Shown here: positions 1 to 11,106 of the stretch, piece by piece
How positions within the stretch are numbered: position 1 is the stretch's first letter
How the letters are laid out: each line of letters starts with the position of its first letter
Assembly (NCBI RefSeq): GCF_029227915.1
Contig: NC_079882.1
Coordinates: forward strand, 24,929,001 to 24,993,000
DNA length: 64,000 bases
Direction of reading: 5' to 3'
Source: Hydractinia symbiolongicarpus
Lineage: Eukaryota; Cnidaria; Hydrozoa; Anthoathecata; Hydractiniidae
Notes under the pieces: generated by a model
Databases searched by the model: none
Told to the model about the DNA's origin: nothing
Seen by the model: the letters and a program-made list of their open reading frames with translations, nothing else
Made by a program: the position numbers and the translations under genes

Positions 1-3000
1 TTGGTTCATTCACCGTGGTAGCAGGACCCCCTGACTCACCAATAGATGTTAGATGCCCTGCATCAACAGGTACTACCAGATGAATGTTGTTCAGAACATC
101 ACCAGTTGTCAGCTTCATTGTTGACTGTCCTTCTTGCCCATTGAATAAATCTACCTGCTTCACTGTTGCTGGTACTGCAAATGTTGTGTTTGTTGTACTG
201 ATATTTATTGGTGATGTATGTTCGAGATATTCCAACTCCGGTATGTTTTCTTGTTGAGTGGATTGTTGTTGTATTTTCTGCTGCTGTTGTAATCTTTCCA
301 TATTGAACGCCTTGCTGTTAAAATGGGTTTTATTTGCAATTGCTTTTAATGTTTTCGATCCGTCTAATGGGATGTTATAGGTCTTTCCATTTTCCTGTAA
401 AACCATATAACCACTGTCGTTGTACCTGAAGGAGCTGTTCTTTGGAGGATAATAAATTGATAAACTCGCTTTTTCTTTTTCCATTTTGATTACTTTGGCA
501 CCATTTTTGTGAGTTTCCTTTGTAATTGCAGTGTCGCGAACCTTAAATGTTTCAGTGTTGTTTGTTTCTGATCTGAGATAATCAGGAAGCCAGGAAACTG
601 CTGATTTTCCAAGAAGAGTTTCTGGTGCGTCAATATCTGTATGATTTTTGTAAGGTATTTTGTATAATCTTCTTCCTTGTTTTAACGTGATAAATCCATT
701 AATGTCATCCTCAGGAGGATAACTGATTTCAATTGTTTTGTTAGGACCTTTAATTACAATCTTTTCGCTCCCTTTATCATCTTGTGTCATCATTAAATTT
801 TTACCCTTATAAATAACTTTTTCGTTCTGAACAGGAGTGGCTATCCTTATAACATCGACTGTTTTGTTAGCAGGTTTTGTGTCGTTTTTTAGTATTACTT
901 TTTTGCCATCAAGATTCTTCGCAGCATTGAAAACTTGTTCCACATTTTTCTTGCAACCGACGTTTATTTTATAAGCTGTATCCCCATCTACAACGGTTTT
1001 GTAGATAGGATCACAGTCAGGTTTGTTGACCTGTTGGGCAAACCCATCAGCAGTTATTTCTTGTTCCGGGGTTGTGTAGTTACCAGCCAGGAAATCAGTG
1101 ACATGTAAGACCTCTCCAGTTAAAGGTTCCGTCTTGTTTATTTTTGTACATTTTAAAGTTGGTATTTTATAATCAAAGCCATTCTTCTTTATTGTTATAA
1201 AATTTTGTGTGCAGTTATTTAAACTTGTCTTCTTTCCTTCATGGTGTTTTTCACTTTCAACAGGATTCTTCTGTTTTTGGTTTGAACATTTCTCAGCTGG
1301 AAGATTAAAAATGTCATCCCCATCTGTGATAACTGTATTCTGACTTCTGCAACCAGCAATATTGGATTCATCTGCTTCTACTGGTAACTCGTTAGTAATG
1401 GTTTCCTTATTTTCAATCATGGGAACAGTTGCATTTCCATTGTGAGAAGCAACTTTGTCAAGATGGTTCATTATCACAGGTAAATTGTGAGAAACAGGTG
1501 AACTTTCATCTTCACTCAGTTCTGTTTCGTTTTCTGAAGTTTTCCAGTTACTTTTTTGTTTAAATTTTCTATCTTTCTTCAATTGACTTGGTCCGTCTTT
1601 AAAAAAGAATTGCTCCTTGTTCCCTTCTTCGTATGACTCTACAGTGCTATTCTCTGAGTAATTGTTGGAGATTTCATGATTAACGTTTTGTCGTGTAATG
1701 TTTTGTCCATCCTGTGCTGTTGGATTATCTTCATTTGGTACAAGTCGTCCGACCTGGATGCCATAAACATCATGAGGATGTATAGGTAATCCCTGTGGAT
1801 TTGTCAAAGCAGGGTATCCATGCGTCGATGAAAAATCTTTTGGTCCATGAGTCTCTTCTATTGTTGCATATGGATTCTTTGGCTCTTTTTTGCTATCTTT
1901 GTTTGATGCACTCGAGCTGCTTGCATCCACGTTACTTTTAGTATCCCCTTCTATGGTTTTAGTTTTGTTTATTTTTATTCCTTCTAGATTGTCAGGATTA
2001 TCGCTAAGGAATGTTTTTAATATAGCATCTAAGCTCTCCTCCGATTTATTCCCCTGAGAGTTGGGGTCAGTTGCATTACCTGCAATAATTTCTGGTTGAG
2101 ATACACGAGTTATGTTGTCTTTTTTCTTGATGTATGCTCTCTTGAGAATATGCCAAACTAATTTTTGTTGCGACTTTGTTAGTTTGTCAAGAAACGATTT
2201 CTGAACTGTTTTTCCTTCAATTTCATTCTTCTTTGTGCCCTTTGAAATTTTTGCCTTCTTTCTAGCTCGTTTTGTTTTGTGGTATCTATGGTGAACGTGA
2301 TGTCTTTTATATTTTTTATTATTCAGCATTATTTTAAAACCTTTTCCAATCCTACTTCTTTTCAGAATACTACCTACACTTCTTTTCTGCACGACTGCTT
2401 TATGCTTATGATGTTTGGATTTCCTTTTTCTTCTTCCAATTTTAGCTTTCTTAGAATGCCTTTTTCCAGGTACTGCATTTCTATGATACGCTGGTTCATC
2501 GTCGTCGTCAACGTAGGATATTTCATTTATTTCTTGGATCATATCATGAGCTTTTTTATAATCTTCATTGGCTCTCATACTTCTTTTATCACCATTTTTA
2601 TCCTGCTCTGGTTCAACATCGTGGTTTGTTTTCTCATCATTTACAACTTCATGAACAAGACTCAAGCTCTTCTTGCTTTTTTTTATTTCATTAATGGCTC
2701 GTTCAAGCTCCTTGAAGTTGCTCTTATCGAATGACTCCACCGTCTTAGAAATGGCCGAGTATGGTTCCGCAGGTACATTTTTCTGCTGTTCCTCTCTGCT
2801 GGCTTCCTGTTCCTTGATGTAATCATATCCTTCGTCACTTTTATTTGTGTCGTCGCTACTGGTGTTTTGTTTTAACTGAAGTGCATTATTTTTGTCATTG
2901 ATATGACTCTGGTCATAGAAGCTCATCAAAACATCTTTGTTAATTGTTGGTTCAACTATAGCAGCTCCTGCTGCTCCTACTCTAGTTTTCGTTGCTTCAA

Positions 3001-6000
3001 CGCTGTCTTTCACTTCAGTCTTTTGTGGTGTGGTTTCATTTTCCTGCTTAATAGTAGTGCTAAGCATCTCAGTCTCATTCGAAGATAAATTCTCAGCTCC
3101 TGTGTTTTGATCCTGCAAGTGTTTGACCAATTTCCTTAAATTTTCTATCTGACTAACATCAGAATCATCTAGTTTTGTGCTGTTAGCTTTTTGGTGAAAA
3201 TCCATGTCTCTTTTGTCCCAGTCGCCTTGTATCATGCCTTCACTCTCTTTGAATTGAAAAGGTTTATTGTCATATGCACTTTTTAATGCCGATGAATTTT
3301 TAGCCGGTGTTTGGTCCTTTTTCTCTGAATTTATATCCCTATGGAAATAGCTTTTCTGTTGTGTGTTACTTCCATTGTTGCGAAAGCTTCCACTACTGAC
3401 ATTGTTTTCTTCGTAAAACATATTATTGATGTATCTATCTTCCTGGTCTAAATATTTATTCGTAATATTAACCGTTTCTTTGTCTATATTATGATTATCC
3501 AATGCTTTGTTGACATGTTTATCACCTTTGTCAAGTGCGTTATCAAGACTATTCATGACCACCGTTGGATAGATATTTTTTTCAACAGGACTTTCCTTCT
3601 CAAAGTGGTCATTTGTATCCGTCTCGTGTTTGTAATAATATTTATCAATTTCTGAAACATTTTTTGCTTCGGTAATGGCACTATCAATGATTTTTTGAAC
3701 TTCCTGATCAAAGTTGTTTGATTCATTCACGTATTGATCATGATAGTATTTGTCACCTTTAACGGCTTCCTTATTCAGTTCCGTCATATTAGCTGGATTC
3801 CACGAATGGTAGGAATCATTAGCAAATAATTTGTCGTATGGTATGCTCTTGTTATAATATTTCTGTCCTTTTAATGCCTCTTTATTCAGTTTTGTAATGT
3901 TTCCAGGATTCCAAGAGCTTTGTGTATAATCGTGATGATGTGCTTCTTCATGAAGATCATGAATATGCTGGTAAGGAGAATGAGGAGAATCCAAATAGAC
4001 AACGGGTCCAATTGAGTCATTTACTGTAGGAGTAAAGTTAGAAAGTGACAGGTGTTGTGTGTCATTCAAAGGATTAAAGGTATGATTATACCATTCCTTT
4101 TCCATTACTAGATCCTTTCCATCTTCTTTATGTTGATCGAAGTAGATGCCATTTTCATTATAAGGGCGGCCATTGTATTCTTCAGAAAGTTTAAAGTTAG
4201 GTTTTGGTTTCTCCTCATTATTGTCACTATCGTCAGGACTTTTTCTGCAAGGTGTATCGTATACAGACGTAGGATTATTTGTGCAGTTCTGCCCACTTGT
4301 TGCAATTGGTCCATACGCTACCATTGGTCGTTTTTCTGTCTCATCATGCTTATCCTGGAGTTTTCCTTTACTGAAATGAACAGACTTTGAAAGTGTTTCA
4401 TTAATTTCTTTGTTCAATTCTCCCAACGAATGTCTCATACTGCTGGTTAAGACGACAGATCCATTAGCAGCATTTGCAGCTTGTTCAACTTTAGATCGGA
4501 AACGTTTAATTTTTCTCCCAATTTCGATGCTGTCCAAAAACAAGTCTAAGGCCTTTAACAGTTTTACAGTTATTAGAGGGGAATTCATTTCATTTCTGCG
4601 ATCCAAAAATTTGTTCAATTTTCGATCGCTTTTTTCTCCCCTAAGGGAATGATCCTGAGATTCATCTTTCTTATGGTCTAGGAAAAAACCCTGTCGTGAC
4701 GTTTTGTCTTCGTAATCATAGTCACCTGTTGGGTCATCATCCAATGAATAAGGAATCTCAGCATTTTTTTCTTCGCTTCCTTCTTTATTTAACATTTCAA
4801 TTGATTTTGATATAAGAGCAGAATCTCTTGTTATATTGCGCACGTTTCCCATTTTCGAATCAATTGTTTTAGTCATATTTTTCCTAGCGACTATGTCTGT
4901 GACAGATTTTTGAAAGGCCTGCAATACAACTGGGATTTCATCAGCTGTTCTGTTCTCAATATACGTATCATAAATATACTGTAGAAGATCTTGAACATCG
5001 TTTGGATTATGGAAGCGTTGATGAGGATTTTTGAAATTATCTTTGCCGTCCGGAATTACTTCATGTTTGTATCCCAACTGATCATCTCGAATCTTCTTTC
5101 TACGCTTAAGAATAGTTTTCAACATGTCTTTTTCGAGATTATTTACCAATCTTACCATGTCGGAAAGTTCGTTCAAGTTTCGAATTTGCTGTCGAAGTTC
5201 ACTTTCTGGAGCTTGGGATGCAGTGTTTAATGCCCACCTCTGCAGTGCATCATATCTTTGTTTCAAATCATTGTTCGTCTTGCTAAAAGCTTCAAATACT
5301 TCAGGAATAAGGTTCTGACCGTTGACGTTAATATCATAACCGGGATAGCTAGGACTGTCGACTTCTCTCGCGCTATTGATAATTGCCTTTGTTAGTTTAA
5401 AGGCAGTCTGATAACGTTGTCCGGTTTCCTGGCTTGCAGTTCCACCACCTTCCTGTTGCATGCCAACGTTTTCATGCTCCATGGCTGCACGTTCTCTTTC
5501 TCTCTCTTCCATGTTTGCCTGTTCACTCTCCTCCTTTCGTTCATTTAGGTGGTTATTTTCGTAATCTGGAGGGACATCTCCTTGATTGTACCGTTCTTCT
5601 TCTGGATGAAACAAAGCTTGATTTTGTTGCCATTCTCCCTTATCTCTGTGACTTATCTGAACGTAATACGGGAATAATTAACGATGACAGGTTATTTTAC
5701 GATAGTTTTAAGATAGTTGATAAAAAGTACGTTTAAAAAATTACCTCTTGCGGTTCTTCTTTACGTCCTGTTAAGACTGCTCTATGCAATTTATCCATAA
5801 GTCGATGGAAGTTGTGTATCTTTTCTGAAAGAACTGGATCATGATTTTCTTGATCTGGATGTTGGTTTTCCTATAATTGCACAAGTAAAAATCTCAGTTT
5901 CGCATTTATATGTGCTATACGTATGAAAATATAAGGAATCTTGCTGTAAATCTCGTACTTGGTTGGCCCAATTTTGTCTGTACGTCAGTTCTTCCGGCCG

Positions 6001-8630
6001 GCCGTCATTGTACTTATTATCTCCTTCATTTAGGCCTTGTTCTTGAAGAGGAATTTTATGGATCTCATGTAGATGCGGCTCTTGCATTTTTTCCTGGAAA
6101 TAAAGAATAAAGAAATAACAATTGCGTTATTTGTGATAATATTATCTTCGGCTGTTTATTTGCTTTGATTTTTTTCTTATTTTTTCATTTTTATAAATTT
6201 GTTTTATTAAGATGATGGACAGTTAAAAATCTTCACCCTATCTCCCGAGAGTTGTGATTTTTTTTATAGCTATGTGTTGAAATCATTTAAAGGCGTTTAA
6301 TCACGTCATTCAACATGCATTCCAGCCCTTTCTATTTTAGTGAAAGACTTCCGCTTTTTTTGTAATTTTTCCTCAATTCTCCCCTCGTTTTCTGCTCTGT
6401 GCTAACACTAGATGGATCGATGTAATGCATGATCCAAATAAATCACGAGAAAGTCTTTCGAAAAACTCATTTTAAAATTTTATTCGTTAAAACTAGCTAC
6501 TTTTAACATAAAGGTGGAAATCTGAGGACATTGGTTTCCGCTTCGCCATCAGCTCAGCCTTGTATTTAGGTCGTTCTCCAGTTTCTTTGATATCGATAAG
6601 GTCCTGCAAGTGAGTTTGAACTCGCGCTATTTCCCACTACAATGACTTGATTATTATAATATTTCACAGAAAAAATCAAGACTTTTCTAGATCGCAAAAA
6701 TAATATTCCGCAAAGGAAATTCTAGGCAATTTATATAGATATATTCTTACGTGGTTTATAGCATCCTCATGGTGATCAACATCGGGTTGAAATGGAACGC
6801 TTTGAGCAGGATTATTTCTCTGATCTTGTCCATTCGGGTCTGCAAAATGAACAACACCTTCAGGTTGAGACGGATTATAACCTGTATCTGCTGCTCTAGC
6901 TTTTTCTTCGTTTTCTGCTTGTGCCCCCAAAATTTCATTGACATATTCTTTTCTGTCCTTTTCTTGAAACTAAAGTGATAAAGTAAGTTGCAGTAGGAAA
7001 CGGACACACGATATTTTCTAATCTCACGATTGCTTCAAAAATATACTTAATTAGGTTCTGTTTTGTTTAAAGACAATATGTTTGACATTGTCTAACCACT
7101 AATTTGTTCGCCGCGACATCTTATGGCATATCTTCCCACTCAATGCTTTGTGGGCCTAAATTTTGGTCAGCTGTAATTATTCGTCTGTTTTGACTCCCAT
7201 CGTGAATAAATTCAATTCCTTTGGCCCGACAAAGTTTGATCGCGATAAGGTATGGCAAAAAACATTTTCAGGACGCACATATCATTATAATTTTGCAGGT
7301 ATAAATGAATGAATATAACCTGCAGTTTATGTTGGCTGGGATGGCCCACCTTTTTTTGTCGCAAATTTGCAACATAATCTTCAAGTTGTTGGTTGTAGTG
7401 TTGATGTTCAAGAATCTTCTGAGTTGCAGAGCCATCAGCTATCTTCACTTCTCCGTTGTTTTCAGTAAGGTAGAGCTAAAGATAATGGTAAAATTTTCTA
7501 ACGTTCAGCAATGGTAAAGAAAGTGGTAATAGTATATACTAAATTCACAGCAATGTACCTCCATTGGTTTACTTTCATCCAATTGGTTATTTGAATAAAC
7601 AATCTCCTTGTTATTGGCTCCCTGGATTACTTTATCTTGCAGGAAATTTTTATTTCCTTCTTTCGGAAGAGCGGCAATTTTGGATTGCTTATCACCAACC
7701 TGCAAGAATGTTTATCACTTAGATATCTAGTATGTAATGAAATGATAATATGATACGGATTGGTACAAAGTTAGTACGCAGTACAAAAAGATGTAAAATG
7801 TACAGTTTTATAATAACATACAAAAAACAATTATTTTTAGACAGCGTCGATACATTATTATCGACCGATAGCACTGTGGTTACGCGTTCGTTAATATAAA
7901 CTTACACGTGTGAAAAAAAAATAATAATAACTTTTTTGCTACCTACCGATAAAAACGTTCTTTTATTATCGCCAAAAGGAAAATAATCGTTATCGATTGG
8001 CTCGTAATAGTATTTCCCAACAATTTCATCTTTTCTTTTCCCAGTTATTTCCGAAACATTTAGTTTCATCAAAGGTATTTTATGAGTTTCATTTCGAATA
8101 CCTGATTTCTTCGAAGCTTTTTCAGTTTTTATCGCAGAAATTACAAAACTTTTTCGAGTGTCTAGTCTTTTGGTTACTTTTGGAACTTTAGAACTCCTAA
8201 AATATGTATTAGTATCATTTATAATTTTACTCTTTTTGTTTTCCGAATGGTGTAATGGAGACACTAAGTACTTCCTGCGATTCCAGTCCATCGGATCTGA
8301 TGTTGCACGGATCTGATGTTGCATGATTGGAGTGAACGTTCTTTTATGAATAGTCACTTTCGTGTTCTTCGCGCCGGCGCTATTTTTAAACAAAATAACA
8401 TGTTGGTACGGCCGTTGCTGTTGCAACGATTTATGAAATGGTTTTGGATATCGTCCCATTTGATATGTTTTGCTTTTAAGAGCATTGTGGATATCGCTTC
8501 CAGTTACACCTAGTAACAATACTGCAATAACAGTCAATATGGCTAACGGGATCACTTTTTCGCTGTGCATTTTGTCTTTGGATTTTACATTAACATTGTT
8601 AAACATAAATTTTATCAATTCTAATTTCAA
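1..8630 (-). CDS. Very large secreted/anchored low-complexity protein, 3' end outside window
   Basis: Unrecognised gene, at least 2372 residues. Exons (minus strand): 8630-7947, 7699-7559, 7475-7320, 6969-6751, 6093-5959, 5870-5745, then 5656 down to the window edge, with about 1885 codons open without a stop. Every junction has AG/GT and every intron is phase 0. The N-terminus has one hydrophobic segment (VIPLAILTVIAVLLLGV, about residues 26-42), a signal peptide or type II anchor; the second Met (residue 21) is an alternative start just before it. The rest is hydrophilic, rich in K, E, N and D, with many N-x-S/T sequons, a basic stretch (GRRKRKSKHHKHK), a possible convertase site (VQKRSVG) and a His-rich patch. 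There are internal repeats: two SWNP..LNKEA..KG..KYY units and recurring YPP...Y-x-IP units near the left edge. I recognise no catalytic domain. It may be an extracellular matrix or capsule-type protein; this is inference. Confidence 0.75.
3742..3919 (-). repeat. Internal protein repeat in the giant exon
   Basis: Two adjacent coding units of about 38 codons share the pattern SWNP-x-N-x-T-x-LNKEA-x-KG-x-KYY. The nucleotide copies also align, differing mostly at codon positions that change little in the protein, which points to a tandem duplication within the exon. Confidence 0.7.
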
Positions 8631-9585
8631 TCATCTAAAGAAAAAAGAGTTGGATCGTCATTGTTAAAGGAGTAATAATTTTTCCTGAAAGTTGAAGAAA
8701 CTTTTTCTCGTTCTAAGCGTAATTACATGTTCAGAAGTGCGCGGCAAATATCGTCTTCGATAGCTAGAGAAATCTTTACGATAGCACTTTAAATACAAAA
8801 TCAGAACAGTGTAATAATGCGACCTATACTATCCAAAGTTCTGTGCATGGAAATTAAGCTAGAAAAAAGTAAATTTATACCAACAAAAACATTCAGCCAA
8901 TCAAAATCAAGTATTTCTCTTATAATAGCCGTGACTGACGTAAACTTTTCATAAATTATAAAAAATAATTTATTCCAATAAAACAAACCATTAATTATCA
9001 ATACATTTTCATCCATAATTCTTTTCCATTTTTCATTGCGAAAAGGTTTTAGGCATTGAAAACCTGAGCACTTCTGAATAATACTACAAGCCGTGAAGTT
9101 ATCTCAGAAAACACGCTGTGGAAATGAAACAAGTAACGTTGTTTCCCGCGGAGATGAACGCAGTAAACATATCAACCATTATACAAAAATGGCCGCTGAA
9201 GTTCAAAAAAAACATTAAATAAAACGTAAAACATTAAATTCTACTTTTTGAGTAAAAATAAAGAGTGTAGTACAATCTTTTTGTAAAAAAGTTTTTTACA
9301 ATTCAACTATTTAAAGGGTAAAGAAAGCTTGACTCCATTACTGTGCCGGTAGATTGTAAAAATAATTTCTAAAGAGAAAGTTCTTCTCTAGAAAAGATGA
9401 CCAAGAAACCTGGGTATTTTAATGACAAAGTTAACAACCGTACGAATAAGAACAAATAAATTATACCTCGAAGCTATGCTGCATTAACTTTAGAACAAAT
9501 TTTCAGAACCCCTACAAAGTGTTAACATATTTTACATAGCAAAACCTCTATTTGACATATCATGGTCGAGTTGTATATATACTGT

Positions 9586-9623
9586 TGAAGATACTGTTGT
9601 TCTTAAGAACAACAGTATCTTCA
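9586..9623. repeat. Perfect 38-bp palindrome
   Basis: The arm GAAGATACTGTTGTTCTT is followed directly by its exact reverse complement with no loop, and one further flanking base pair also matches. I see no coding context. Confidence 0.9.
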
Positions 9624-10135
9624 CTATTTGATCCTTAAAATAAATCCTTACTGAAGTGCCATTACAAAAGATAAGAAATTTGTGTTTAAAGTTAAAACTT
9701 TTATGTGCGCAATCGATAAGAACTATCTATTAAATTCAAAATCCAAACTGACTAAAAAATGTTTCTTACTTAAAAAACAATGCATTCTAAAAAATGTGAA
9801 ATTGGAACCAAAGAGAGACAATACCAACCTCGTCCCCAGGGTGCATTTTCTCTTTCTGACAATCTAAAAAGTAAAAAACCCGGAATACGGTATTAAGATT
9901 TTGTGTTCAGTTTACATGACATTTTTAAAATATTTTTTAGCTTCTTATGTTGTTTCGATTTCAGTTCCTGCTCTACTACCGCTTCACTTGTTTTGCACAA
10001 TGTTAGGTAAAAGCGTGTAATTATGTATCTTTTGGGTAAACATCTTGTACTCTGCTTAGTGTTTTTTTAATATAAACATGGTTTTATTTAGACTATTTAG
10101 CTAGCTAGCTAGCTAGTAGCTAAACCTTTTCTATT

Positions 10136-10169
10136 GGCATATTATGGCATATGCTTGCCATAATATGCC
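10136..10169. repeat. Hairpin cluster (GGCATATTATGGCA arms)
   Basis: The arm GGCATATTATGGCA at 10136-10149 is repeated exactly as its reverse complement at 10156-10169 across a 6-base loop. Further half-units (TAATATGCCA, GGCATATGCTTG) follow to about 10216, so several alternative hairpins are possible. It looks like the tip of a foldback element. Confidence 0.7.
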
Positions 10170-10382
10170 ATAATATGCCATATATGGAAAAAACCAACAA
10201 GCGTTGGCATATGCTTGTTGCTTTTTCCTTTTTTCCATCATTCACCTTTATTTTATCGTGCTTTGTTTGAGTGCGCAGCATCCTGGAACTAGTTAAAAAT
10301 GGCTTGAGTAAGTCCATTTTAAATGAAATGTACAAATAAATATCAGTGTTTATACTATTTAGCATAGCTAGCTAGATGGTTA

Positions 10383-10625
10383 AGGGGCCGTTGACAAACA
10401 TTTTTCGTCTCCGTTAATGGAAAATTGGCTGCTAGGGGGGAGGGGGTAATGGATTGTCCGTTAAAAATAAAAAAATGGAGACAAATTTCACTTTCTCACC
10501 TTTTTTATTTCTTTCAGGCAAAATGAAAAAAATTCAACAAGTTAGAAAATGTTTCCACAGCAAAAATCCCCCATAATCTAGAATTTGCTGTTAACGAATA
10601 AGAAAATTGTTTGTTGACGGCCCCT
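10383..10625. mobile_element. MITE-like element with GGGGCCGT termini
   Basis: The left end AGGGGCCGTTGACAAACA and the inverted right end (AGGGGCCGTCAACAAACA) match at 16 of 18 positions. The element is about 243 bp, has no coding capacity and lies in intergenic DNA. Flanking target duplication is at most 2-3 A/T bases, so the superfamily is not settled. Confidence 0.65.
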
Positions 10626-11106
10626 AAATACAGTTTTTTCGAATTTTTGATTATTTTATCCCTGACCCATCGATGATCATGTTTTTAGAGCTGAAACAAA
10701 CCTAAAGCCATGTATTTGTGACATCTGCCCTACAGGTTTTACCAACTTACCAGAGTAGAAAATCTTCCCACCTATGTATAGCTAAAAATATTGGTGTTGG
10801 TAAATTAGCAACAAGTTATTTTTAGCTACCTAGCTAGCTATCCACATAGCCAGGTAGAAAAAAACTGTAATATAAGAAAAAAAACCCTGCTTTTTGAATT
10901 TAGTAGAGATGCTTCTTAACTTTAATGGTGATTTGCTGGATGTATAGAGCCTGACCCCTGTAAGTCTGGGGTAAATGTGAATTAGGGATGACCTAATTAA
11001 GAAAATGTAAACAACAGTCCACCGTGATCAAAAATATCCATTTTTTTTGTTTCAGCTGTTTTTCATACAATTCTGTGACTTACCAATTTCCATTTACCTC
11101 TGAATA

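Larger units (their letters stand above)
8631..11106. other. Intergenic region between divergent genes
   Basis: It lies between the start of the minus-strand giant gene and the start of the plus-strand helicase, so it should hold both promoters and 5' UTRs. I see no convincing coding exon. It contains a 38-bp perfect palindrome, a TAGC-rich tract near 10101-10117, GGCATATTATGGCA hairpins, a 243-bp MITE-like element and a solitary CAACCTCGTCCCCAGG repeat arm at 9825-9840. A possible acceptor (TTTCAG just before 11056) suggests a non-coding 5' exon upstream of the helicase start. Confidence 0.5.

Noticed and set aside
2279-5736. Plus-strand open frames opposite the left-edge gene
   Set aside because: They are shadows of the long minus-strand exon, which has continuous frame, sequons and spliced upstream exons.
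9120-9140. GGAAATGAAAC, resembling an interferon response element
   Set aside because: The spacing between GAAA halves is one base, not two, and the regulatory factor set of this organism is unknown.
10120-10365. 81-codon minus-strand frame
   Set aside because: It runs through the GGCATATTATGGCA hairpin repeats and has no family signal.
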